A DNA stretch of 64,000 nt. Source: Bolinopsis microptera (taxonomy: Eukaryota > Ctenophora > Tentaculata > Lobata > Bolinopsidae). The notes under the pieces were generated by a model. The model did no database searches, had not been told where the DNA came from, and saw nothing but the letters and a program-made list of their open reading frames with translations. The stretch lies in assembly GCF_026151205.1 (NCBI RefSeq), contig NC_087082.1, forward strand, positions 9,308,901 through 9,372,900. Direction: 5' to 3'. Numbering within the stretch: the stretch's first letter is position 1; each line of letters begins with the position of its first letter. A program made the translations under genes and the position numbers. This document shows positions 33,761 through 45,000 of the stretch, in pieces.

Positions 33761-34807
33761 GATAAAACCTTGGAGCTGCCAACAAGTTTAGTCCTAGTCA
33801 CACAACTGACAACACCCAAAGATATCGAATTAGAAATATAAGAGCGTAATAAATTAAGAGGTTGAAGAACTCGAAATTACGCCTTGTCTACAATTTAGCT
33901 TGCCAGTTTTTGCCATAAATTTGTTCATTGTTACAGCAAAATCTCTTTGTCTTTTTTCTCCACGCTGCGTCTCGTGGCGAGAGACGACAACAATGAATAA
34001 TTTTCTTGTGTGAGAAAAAGAATCTAAATCATGATTCAAATGCGAATGCATCATCATCCAATATCCAATACAACGTATTTCTAAAGGAAAGAAAAGGTCA
34101 ACATTTTCTAGTTTGCTACTAGTCTATCGCTCGCTCGATCCTCTCACGTATCAGTTAGTGCGAGAAGCTCGAAAAGAGCACAGCGTATTGGGATTGGCGT
34201 GCCAGACAAAGGTTAAAGGAGAACCAACCACTCGTGCTTAAAATTAGCTGCAAGACTAGTTAATAAAATACTCCTCGTACAGAAAATTAGCTGCAAAATA
34301 TGTCGCAAGAATATTTTAATTTGATAAAGTACTGTCAACTGTGAATCTTTTAGTTGTAGCACTGTGCATAATTTGGCCGAGCTGTGAAGGATTGACATCG
34401 TCTGCATGCATGAATGATGAACTGTCAAATGTCAACTGTTAACTGTGAACGCAATTAGTCGAAATCTAAACTCATAAATTTAATTAATCATAAATATCAA
34501 ACATATCCTACACTACCTATCCGATGGAAAGATTAACCAAAACTAATTTTGCATCATTGGTAATCACGTTTGTTTTGATCTTGCATTTTCAGTAAATTTG
34601 CACTTTGAAGTAAGTATAAAATTAGTTTAATGAAAAAATTTAAGCAATTACCTCCTCCATAGGCCGTGACAAGTACAGCACAGATTGTAGCCAGTTCAAA
34701 TAAATACATATGGATCCGGGACCCGAGTGATATAATACTTATAACCTCAACTTGTAAAGAATCAAATGATTCGTATAGGTCCCAATACTTCACAGTCTTC
34801 ACACCAT
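33761..34807. other. Non-coding stretch upstream of the 7TM gene
   Basis: Probably contains the promoter of the minus-strand 7TM gene. A minus-strand frame at 34657-34800 with a hydrophobic segment and a possible donor was considered but not accepted. Confidence 0.35.
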
Positions 34808-35157
34808 GCAGGCTTGTCCGCCGCCGCCGCTGGTCAATTTGACCACGCCCACGCCGCCGGTATCACCCCTGCATGGCGTACGACGGCGTGGCGTGGATTA
34901 TGTAAAATCGAATTTTCCCGTATGATCATTTGAAAGTTTCACTCAAAATTCAATTTCAAATTGAAAAATTAAATAAATAAATAAATCAAATTTATGCACA
35001 GCTCAAATTTACTCAAATTGTCGGGGAAAAAGCACGATAATAGACCAAATTTGTGTCTTTTACTTTTAGGGTCGATCTCACGCCGGCGTACGCCGCCGGT
35101 AGGTTTCGGGCTCACGCCGCCGCCAACTGGTTTAGCCATGACGGCGGACAAGCCTGC
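34808..35157. mobile_element. hAT-like TIR element with GC-rich ends (350 bp)
   Basis: GCAGGCTTGTCCGCCG at the left end is the exact inverse of CGGCGGACAAGCCTGC at the right. CTTCACAC precedes the left end (with four extra bases) and follows the right end directly, consistent with an 8-bp target duplication. The ends carry CCGCCG and CGCCGGCGTACG tracts; the centre is AT-rich with no transposase frame. It is a non-autonomous element of a different family from the one at 2413. Confidence 0.7.
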
Positions 35158-36351
35158 TTCACACATATGTGGTTACTAATTTACTAATTCTTTCATTACA
35201 CTTACAGTATGAGTAACCAAAATTTGGCCAACAGCAATACCTTTGAATTGCACGCGTTCGCCGTTTTTAATAATTTGTTATTCAGATCAGTTCATAGCCT
35301 GTCCTGATGGTCATATTACAGTATTACTGCGATAATTTAAAATCAAACAATTCCTGATTGCCATGACTATAAGAACTTTGGACAATTCATCTGATGAGTT
35401 CTCGTACATACTACACAGTAATTTATTGAATTGTGAGTTAATCTACAGTCTTTTAGAACTTAATGTAAATACTGCCCCGAATAGTCTGAAAAAAAGGCAG
35501 ATTAGGACGGTGTTCAGCTCATTCTTCTCACACTATATGGACTATATTCCAGGGTCCTGCACACTAGCTTAAGCCGCAGCCGGTGCAGCTGTCCTGAACA
35601 TGTTTCTGATTCACGTGGATAGGTATAGAGTCCGGTAAAGATCGAAAAATCGTTTTAATTGGGTTAATCTATTGGTCGCTGAATAATTATAATTATTTTC
35701 ATCATCAGTAGGGCCATGAGCCACAGCTGATCATTGATCATGTTCGTAAATAATACAAAATAAAGTCCAACTAATAACAGAAATAACTGTAGTTATAAAA
35801 TAATAAATAAATAAATAATCAAGTATTATAATAATCATTAGTATAAGGGTTCCAGAATTCATTAACTCATAACTACAGCTGCTAGTGGTCATGTTCGTGG
35901 TTTTTTATCAACTTGATAGGTTCCCTTTATTCGTTATCACAATGCTGGCAAGCATTACCGTCGCCCTTATATTCACAACACTATTTACCCCCTATACGAT
36001 TATATCCCCTTTATTGTTTTCCAGGCATTAAGACTCATCGAAAGTAGTTCAGCAGGTACATTTAAGTTCAAAACATTCTAATTCAATGTTGAAGATGACA
36101 GGAATAAGAAATAGTTATATGGAGGTTTTTAAGAAATTTGCGCAAAATACGCGCCAGCATGTTATACGAAATTAGGTAAAAAACCCAAAATCGCCATATT
36201 CAGGTGCCTTAAAAATCATGTTAAAATTGAGTTAGAGATCTGAAACTTTGCAGGGCGTCTAGACCTTGTCCAAATCGACTGTAAAAAAAATGTCATGTTT
36301 CAGGAGTATCGGGAAGTGGGTTTTCTGGAACCCCTGTTTTACGACAGATTG
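35158..36351. other. Non-coding stretch
   Basis: No gene or clear repeat except TAAATAAATAAATAA at about 35803. Confidence 0.4.
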
Positions 36352-36439
36352 TCGTGAAGATATATATATATGTATTTATACATATATATATATCTTCACG
36401 AAAGCGTCTATACATATATTATATATGTATAGACGCTTT
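36352..36439. repeat. Two adjacent perfect hairpins
   Basis: 36352-36401 is a 50-bp palindrome (TCGTGAAGATATATATATAT and its complement, 24-bp stem). 36401-36439 is a second one (AAAGCGTCTATACATATAT and its complement, 19-bp perfect stem, 1-base loop). They share one base. The centres are TA-rich and the outer parts are not. Confidence 0.9.
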
Positions 36440-37442
36440 TGGCAGTCAATTGTAGCCTACATTTAAGTGTCCGTAGATCCAAAAGTATAAACGATACAGT
36501 CATCTCGAACCACAGGTTTTAAATATAATCGTTTAAGCTTTAGTTTACATTGTATTGAAAAATAATTTAACGTCATCATCATCACTTGATGACGTCATCA
36601 AATTAAGTGTTTTTAAAACTTAATTTTTGACAAAGTAACAACTTTTCAAATCGATTTTACTCCATTAAGGAGTAATTTTATTCAAAATCTGAGGAAATTT
36701 TTATCTTAGATAATTGTTCAAGCATTCCGAAAATCTACCGGAAAAGTTTCCTACCTTGCTCCTTCATAAAGATATTTGCTATTGAAGTTAGTGCTTTTTT
36801 GAAGAATAATTTTATAAAAACACAAAAGTTGTGAATTAGTATTCTCTGGTGTTGGGCCATCCCTTGGGTTGTGGAGCTCAATTTTGCTTCTTAAAGGTCT
36901 AAATTGTGTTATAGGCTAGTTTTAAAGTTAAAAATCGAAAAGTTGCACACGTGGGGACACGCCCAAATTGATTTAAAATAGCTAAAATCACTAAAAATTG
37001 TTATTTTCACGATTTTTATCAACTTTGGAGTCCCGTTGTGATCCAAGTTCTTTTTGAAATCTTCTGAAACTTTGCATGCTTATCAAACTATATATTAAAT
37101 ACCACTATGCAAACATTTACGGTGATTCAATATTGTATGCGCACGCAACGTCCGCTCAAAGTTTGCACGTGCGAAAGGTGAGAATTTTGCTCATTCGTGA
37201 TTTCGAATATATTCTGCTTTCCACGATATTTAAATGGCATTATATATGAATTTAATGCCAACCTAAATGAGTAAAAAGTGCCATATTCAGTCGGTTATCG
37301 ACAGATATACCTACCTAAACACAAGGAAAAGTTTTCAAAGGCAGAATATCGAAATCGTTGAAATTATCTCCTTATTTATGATTATGTTAATGAAGTTTCG
37401 ACTGTGTAAATTATCCTGACATTATAATCAAAAAGAGATGAT
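36440..37442. other. Non-coding stretch, possible old repeat
   Basis: AT-rich with a TGATGACGTCATCA palindrome near 36586-36599. The style resembles non-coding parts of old transposons, but no ends were found. Confidence 0.3.
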
Positions 37443-37771
37443 ATTTGACCAAAACCCATAATCATGGGTAGAGTGTACCGCTGCCAGTGTCTCTCTTTTC
37501 CAAACAAAAGGAAATGATATTAATTTGAGGAACCGTCCGCTAATGCAAAATGATACCGAGAATGAAATCGGTCGCTCGCTTTTCCCATTTAATAAGCTTT
37601 ATTACAATTCGTAAGCCGTGAATGAATGGGAAAAGCGAGCGACCGATTTCATTCTCGGTATCATTTTGCATTAGCGGACGGTTCCTCAAATTAATATCAT
37701 TTCCTTTTGTTTGGAAAAGAGAGACACTGGCAGCGGTACACTCTACCCATGATTATGGGTTTTGGTCAAAT
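37443..37771. repeat. Large perfect palindrome: 147-bp arms, 35-bp spacer
   Basis: 37443-37589 and 37625-37771 are exact reverse complements over 147 bases by my reading, separated by 35 bp (37590-37624). The arms contain no recognisable coding domain; the short ORF across the right arm is not convincing. The first bases outside the arms do not match, and I see no clear target duplication. A transcript would fold into one very long double-stranded hairpin. Confidence 0.95.
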
Positions 37772-38431
37772 TACAAATACAATTTATCAGGAAATTCTAA
37801 TATATGGAGGTTCCACATATCATAAATTCAAAAGCTTGACCACGTCAGATCAATAAATGAACACATTGCTGGCACCGGTGAAATATAATCCATTGTTATT
37901 CAGGCTAGGGTCTTGATCCATTGTTATTCTGGCTAGGGTCTTGACTCATTAGGGTCTAGTTCAATTCATTCATATTTCTCCACAGCTACTTATATAACAG
38001 TTGAGGTATTGTGACACCTGCCTTTAAAGCTAAATAATATTTATAGACCAAATGTTATAGTTAGCCTCTACCCCATTATCAACTTATCAACTTAACTCCA
38101 TCCAAGTCAGTCCATTTACAAGCTGTTATAAAGTGCTTTACCGTTTAATTTATCTTATGTGAACGCTTATTGTGCCCACTATAACAATTGCATTGATTAC
38201 AGGCTGCTACCGGCTTGTCTGATCACGTGGGTTTACAATTGTTAATCCGACCACCCTCGTTTAACTGACCAACAACACTTAACCCATAAAAACTGTGCAC
38301 TGACCAGAAACAACAATTAGCCTAACTTTTATTGTCTAAATTAGTAGAGTCTATGAGCCCTTTTTATAACAAAAGCTAAAACAAAAAAAAGTAGGTTTAC
38401 TGTAAAAAAAAGGATAAACCACGAGAGCTCG
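37772..38431. other. Non-coding stretch
   Basis: At about 37890-37940 a 27-bp phrase (ATCCATTGTTATTC then GGCTAGGGTCTTGA) is tandemly doubled. No gene seen. Confidence 0.4.
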
Positions 38432-39314
38432 ATGTTGACAATGATTACACTTCTGGTTGCTATCCTGCTAATACCTGCACACTGTATAGGTGAGAAGCTA
38501 TACTATTAAATTATTTACCTTATACTCTTATAGATATAGGGTGGCACAGTAGTTTATACGTGTGAAAACTGCATTTAATACAGCCACAGGGAGGAGTAAA
38601 ACAGTCAATATTTCTGGGTCACCCTGTTTATCAGTTGCAACCTTATTTATACCTTTAGTTCTTCATGAATCATAATTGTAAACCTTTCTTCATATGAACT
38701 CGCTTGACGTTATCATAACCAGCTTGCAGTAAGTAATCATATATAAATTCAATAAATTTGACAGAGCTGGGAAACGGCACAGATTTGACGGAGCCTGTAG
38801 ACGACACACTTTGGACTAAGCTTATAAATGGCTTCTCGCCAAAGTACGACTACAAACTTGGTTTAGCTGTTCAGCTTAGAATTTCCTTAGGCCTATCCTC
38901 AGCACTACCCGAAGACCTAGACCTGTACATCAAGACTGTTCTCAGAAAATCAGGCAATAAGGTCGCTTATCTCAGACTGCGCTTCAACTTCTGAAGCGAA
39001 GGCGAGACGGTGAAACAATATTCCAAAGTGCGATGTTGTTGTGAAGGCGTGGAGAAGGAATGCTCTGACGAGGACTACCTGAGAAAAGATCACACTGGAG
39101 TGAGTGGTGTTTATACATTTGCCAGCAGCAGAATCTCGGAGGAAGGTGGAAGTTTCGTGCTCATTCCCACTGAGTGCTCCCAGTGTTGGAGAAGGGCTAC
39201 ACTCGCTGCTGACAACCTCGAATTTTATGTTAAGCAGGAGGATTTGGACTTGGACACTATACCTTGGCAGGACATAATAACTTTCAGTTTCAAAACTATT
39301 CCTGACCCTTATTG
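38432..39314 (+). pseudogene. Secreted protein gene with an in-frame TGA
   Basis: Exon 38432-38489 encodes a signal peptide (MLTMITLLVAILLIPAHC) and joins in phase to 38765 onwards (ELGNGTDLTEPVDDTLWTKL). The frame meets TGA at 38992-38994 but then stays open in the same frame for about another 100 codons up to a possible donor at 39315 (TATT then GTGAGT). The downstream part is protein-like and cysteine-rich (SKVRCCCEGVEKEC, PTECSQCWRRA). So either a nonsense mutation has made this a pseudogene, the TGA is read through, or it is a sequencing error. A third exon at about 39399 was considered but does not fit in phase. I do not recognise the family. Confidence 0.45.
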
Positions 39315-39599
39315 TGAGTTTTTTAATCGTTTTAATTTAAATTTAAATTAGGCTGGGGCTGTCGAGCGGAGGATAAGCTGAAATAATTTGGGATGGGGAT
39401 ACAGGAAACAGTAAACACTGGACAAATCAACTTATCAAAATACCACCTTAACCAAGATATGATATCAATGAATAAAGTCGAAGTTATCAGAAAAGTAGTA
39501 GCTTTTTCCCAACTTGAGCTACTGATGCGGGGGTACACTGTACAGGACAGGATCTTTAAGGAAATAATGATGAATGTGACGGATTGGGATTAGACCTTG

Positions 39600-40810
39600 G
39601 ATAAAACCCAAAGCTCTACCGCCTGAGTCAAGGGTGAGAATTAAGGTTGGATTTAATCTTTAAAGGGACACTATTTTGGACTTTGGTAGCAGTAGCTTCA
39701 TTTAACTAACTTTTACAGTCATAATACAGTTTCCCAGATTCTGGCAATCTTTCAGGTTACCCCTCCCTCCCCTTCCCTTAAACGTTTTATTTGCCCCATA
39801 GACAGATTAAGTCTGTGCTTAGTTTCGCATCGCTGATCATATCTTTAATCACCTCAAAATGGCCTTGAGACATGATATTTTAGATTGAGCGTGCAAAAAT
39901 AGGCTTGATAACCGTCTAGATGAGTCTAGTTAACTCCGGGGAGAGCTGAAATCAACTCAATAACACAATACAATTAAAAGGCACCCAGGTGTGGTGTTGT
40001 TTTTACGAAATCCTCCTCATGAGCTCTATGCGGAGCACACAAAGATTTCAGATCATTATTCCTAGTTTAGCTGCTGGAACTGAATCAGACACATATAGAC
40101 TCCCTCCCAAAAACAAAGGGAGGCATTAAATTATAGAGAAGATGTGTTCAACTTCCCCTCAATTCCACCGACAGATCATGGATCGTCATCTTGCCATCAG
40201 TTTCAAGATTCCCTGATAATCTAATAAAGACTAGCTGCTTTCCGATGAGATGGAACGTGTCAACTAGATTTCCCTCTATCTACTAAACGGATCAGAAAGA
40301 GAAATTGTTAATCTTAAATTTAATCTGACTAAAACACGTGATCAGAGAGGCTGTCACGTGGTTATGCTGCTTATTCAGGTTGCTGTGGTAACCCACGTGG
40401 TTGCTGTGTGCTGTGGTGACCCACGTGGCACACTGTCTCCTCAGCAGACCTAGGGAGATTAAAAAACTCAATATCACAAATAAAAGAATGCTTTTTAGCA
40501 GGTTAAGGCCGTCGTGGTATTAGTAACAAGTTTAGTAAATGATTTAGCAACTTGTGAAGTAACTAGTTTAGCATGAGATTACTATCGGGACTAGCTATCA
40601 TATTTAACCATCTTTCTCTGAGCAGTTATTGCCGAATATTTTTTCAGTATTTGTTAGCTCCGAGTCGGATGGTTTCATTTCTGTTTTTACTATTTCTTAT
40701 GGTAAATAGTTTTAATCTGCTTACGCCATCCGTTAAATTTCTAGTCTGGATCATAAGCTACCTTTAGAACCAAACATTAAGTTTTACATTTTTATTGACA
40801 TTGAATATTC
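39600..40810. other. Non-coding stretch
   Basis: Contains a run of four CACGTG motifs at about 40338-40426 within ACCCACGTGG/GTCACGTGG contexts. No gene seen. Confidence 0.4.
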
Positions 40811-40890
40811 TTACTGGGCCGAACTCAGCCTGTCGCTCCACTATATCTATAATCGTGTCCATGAATGTTAAGCCTGGGGTCCCTAGATAA
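40811..40890 (+). mobile_element. Mini hAT-like element, copy 6 (80 bp)
   Basis: TTACTGGGCCGAACTCAGCC...GGGTCCCTAGATAA, flanked by GAATATTC and GAATATTT (7 of 8). It is the most diverged copy and lies about 28 kb from the others. Confidence 0.75.
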
Positions 40891-41520
40891 GAATATTTTA
40901 AAATTATTGACTCAAATTATGGCTAATTAATTCTTAAATTGTTGGAAATCCAAATGTTTCGAAAAAAAATACTCATATTCACAACAATTTTAATCTCAGA
41001 ATTCTTCAATGATAAATAAAATTGATTCAAGCTATTGTGCAGACTACAGTATTAACATTTAACACGCGTTAACACTAACCGCTTCCTGAACCTGCACCTC
41101 ACTTTGAGCCAGCTTATCTAGCATCACGTGACTTGTTAGTGTCAGTTAAATACCGGACGATTATTAATGCTAAGTGAGCAGGTTCCCTGACAGATGCACC
41201 CGGAATAGATTCTCTCACACCCGATTACCTGGCACTTGAACACAGCCCAAGTAGGTAGTTCATTGTTCCTAGCCCTGTGGCAGGTCGCTAAGTAACGGGG
41301 GGCTAGTCGCCAGGGTGTTGGTGATTGGTGGGTATTGTGCACGTGCTCTGTGGGAACAATACGGTTAGAACAGATGACATATAGTCGTGATAATGTGGTA
41401 AACTGACAAATCAGGGCAATTCTCTGTCAGCAGACACTGCGTGCTGATTGATGTGGAGTGTCCGGAAGTAGGTGGGTGTTAGTGGCGTGCCTTTCAGTAC
41501 TTTCCCGGGGAGGGTGGTGT
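40891..41520. other. Non-coding stretch
   Basis: Flank of the hexamer satellite; no gene seen. Confidence 0.4.
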
Positions 41521-42087
41521 AGGACCAGGACCAGGACCAGGACCAGGACCAGGACCAGGACCAGGACCAGGACCAGGACCAGGACCAGGACCAGGACCAG
41601 GACCAGGACCAGGACCAGGACCAGGACCAGGACCAGGACCAGGACCAGGACCAGGACCAGGACCAGGACCAGGACCAGGACCAGGACCAGGACCAGGACC
41701 AGGACCAGGACCAGGACCAGGACCAGGACCAGGACCAGGACCAGGACCAGGACCAGGACCAGGACCAGGACCAGGACCAGGACCAGGACCAGGACCAGGA
41801 CCAGGACCAGGACCAGGACCAGGACCAGGACCAGGACCAGGACCAGGACCAGGACCAGGACCAGGACCAGGACCAGGACCAGGACCAGGACCAGGACCAG
41901 GACCAGGACCAGGACCAGGACCAGGACCAGGACCAGGACCAGGACCAGGACCAGGACCAGGACCAGGACCAGGACCAGGACCAGGACCAGGACCAGGACC
42001 AGGACCAGGACCAGGACCAGGACCAGGACCAGGACCAGGACCAGGACCAGGACCAGGACCAGGACCAGGACCAGGACCAGGACCAGG
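41521..42087 (+). repeat. Hexamer satellite (AGGACC)n, about 94 uninterrupted copies
   Basis: 567 bp of the same 6-bp unit with no variant that I can see. All six frames are open through it (Arg-Thr, Trp-Ser and Leu-Val dipeptides), so the long ORFs here are products of the repeat and not genes. Confidence 0.98.
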
Positions 42088-45000
42088 TTGATAATGATAT
42101 TGATTGGGGCACTACCCAGTACCCAATACTTTGCCCGCGATAGTGTAACCTCCCCATAGTGATATAACTGACTTATACAGCTATACAGATAACCTGGAGA
42201 TGACCATGGCCTTTGTGATTCTATTACTCTACAACTACAAGGATTCAATTTTAACGGTCGAACTTTGTAATGGACATCAGAAATCCGTCCGTTCTTGGAT
42301 AAATTTATAAAAACATCGGTTCTCCAGCGCTGTAGCTGCAGTTATACATAGACCCAGGTTTTTACAGCTGAGACATTGGAGGAAACACGTTCTATGCTGC
42401 TGGATTTTACCACCAATCTGTTAAGTTGAGTAGGTAAAACCTTCTCACATTAGCAAAACACACAAACAAATTACACACACATTATCAGAACCACGTGGCT
42501 GACCACCTGACCAGCAGATACCCAGAGAGAGGAGTAGATTAGCCGGATGTTTGTCTAGGTAATGCTCCCCACCTTCACACCTAACAACTCGCGGTAACTG
42601 CACTAAATGTGTTTACCTAGATCACCTCGAACTTAGTGCACAGGAACTACCCACTTCAGCTTTAAGCAGTGACCATGTTATAGAACTGTAGCAGCGGTGT
42701 AGTGGAGTAGCATCAAGCATCAACCTATTCTTTAGAAGTTAGTTTCACTGATAGAATAATTCTCGGTAATCGGTTTTCTAGGATCTAGGCCTAATAAAAT
42801 AGTAGGTCTTTCAAATTATTATAACATGATGCAAGCAGTGCAGTTTATTGTTCTTAACGAAGATACGTTAGCGTATTGTCACTTTAATGGGTGGGCCGAG
42901 GTATGGTTGTGAAGCCAGCAGCCTCTAGCCTCTTCAAGCAATTGCAGTATCTAGGAAGGTGATTAGGAACCCAGCAGCCGCAAAAAGGACGTCACCAGTG
43001 GGAGGGCCAGCTATGAAGGGCCGGCCTGAAGCTTCTCACCGGTGCCGCCTGGCGGCTGATAACTGTCTCGTGTGTGCGTCAATTGTGGAGCCGCGTACTA
43101 CGTTTTGCGTTTGAACGAGCGCCAAGTTGTCCGACCATCAGTTGCTTATGTTGTCACACACCTTGCGTACTCCTGCATAATATGTTTCCTCTCACCATCC
43201 CTCGCTACCAGAGACCAGGAGAGAGCTCACTTCGACTATTCACTGTTAACGCAGTCATTCAACAAGCTGGAGCTGTTAAAACTTTAAGTAGGAGTCGCCC
43301 ATAAGTCTACTTATAATACTTAAGAGGTGTAAACAGTGAGCGTGTTAAGCAGGGTCCGCCGACTGACGCCAGATAAAACTACTTGGACGAACAGTTGGAG
43401 TAAAGGTGGAGTATAATAACGGAGCATCAAGTGCTTGTAGCGTGCGAGAATGGTGGGGGTGCAGGAGGAGCTTCAGAGCTAGATTCAACTTTCAGATGCT
43501 TTGATTTTACATGAGCATGAGGAAGGGATCTCAGTCAGCACGTCTGCGTGGTTCGAAATTACGTTATTCTAGTTTATTAGTTTATCAATTACGGAATCGC
43601 ATACTTAAATCTAATCATTGGATTATGTTGTCTGAAATATGAATTCTGATACAGTTCATGTTGTTTTGAACTCAGTCAAAGAACTTAATAAACTTTAGTA
43701 GTCGTATCTTAGGGATACTTAGAGTATCAACCGCAAGTACTAGAAGTCATCCAAACAGCCCGTTAGAGCCCCTCTAAACGTGAGTAGCCGTATCCATATC
43801 AAACAAGATACATGTTACCCTTTTAAACTTCAACAAAGTTTCTTCACGTGCGGCACCGTGGCTCCTGGATCTGCACTCCAAAAAATTACCAAATTATGAT
43901 AATTTCCATCTCAAAAAAGCCCTGCAGACGTTTTCATGCTCCGTAAAGCTGATCCCGCCCAGTTTGATGAGGAGGACCAGGTCATGGATAGGACCAGGTT
44001 GGTGGCTGATAACTGATAGCTGTTCATTATCGGTTATATAGTTAGAACTAACCGCCCCGTTATCATAGTCCTACAGTTGAAATTAACCTGCACCCTCTGA
44101 TGTTGTGTTAAGTCATATCCCGTGGTGCTGCACTAATCCGCATACTGTCTGAGAGCATCTCGCTCCTTTACCTCAGGTAGACTAAGTCTGGAGGAGGGGG
44201 AGAGGAATTATAAACTTGCAGCTTTTCTGTGGGTCACGTGACGTGATCAATTGGTCACGTGGTAGATATTTCACAGGTTAAGCTGCTTTTAGCAGATAAT
44301 AACAAATTATAATAAGAGCAGGAGTGCAGGTAGAGGTGGGGGCAGTAAGCTGGTGCTCACCAAACTACTGCACTCTAGTGTCCCTCCCTCTCCTCCTCTC
44401 TTCTTCTTCCATTAATAATAATTATTTGTCGCTAAACTTTAAATAATGATCGGGAAAATTTACAGTTAAAGTTTTAGTGCACGTTTCTGGTGAGTCAAGA
44501 GAGAGGGAGAGAGAGAGCGGAGGAGAGGATTGCGTGATTTAGACTAAGGTCTGGGAGTGCAGGGGAGAGGGACAGTGGACACCATGACATGAGGTTTCGG
44601 ATGAGAGCACAGTCAAATAGAGAGCTGAATTTAGTCATGTTTGACAAATTTACCCAAATTTAGACTTCTCGGACAAACTGTTTTCCCAAAAAGAGACAGA
44701 AGCTTGGGACATTTAAATTTGAGAGTGTGGCAAGTCAAAAAGTTACTTGATTGTATATTCTGTTTGCGAACTTGTAATCACTGATAGAAATATAAGTGAA
44801 CGGATCCAATACAGTGACCCCACTAATGGCAATAATCTGATAAAATCCTTAGTGTCCACTACTGACCTACTATAGAATTATTATTATGCCAAACAAGGGT
44901 ACCGATAGAAATTAAATCGTAGTTCACAGCCGTATTACTGTATAATCTTATATTGTAGGATCAGAATCATAAAGCACAGCGAATCACTTTCTGGCTACCC

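Noticed and set aside
34657-34800. Minus-strand frame with a hydrophobic segment and a GGAG/GTAATTG donor
   Set aside because: No partner exon found and the frame is cut by a TIR element; too little to call a gene.
39393-39593. 66-codon ORF as a third exon of the secreted-protein gene
   Set aside because: Joining the donor at 39315 to the acceptor near 39399 creates a stop at the junction, and the acceptor lacks a pyrimidine tract.
41411-42248. Long ORFs in several frames across the hexamer satellite (Arg-Thr, Trp-Ser, Leu-Val dipeptides)
   Set aside because: All frames are open because a 6-bp repeat without stops was translated; flanks show no gene structure.
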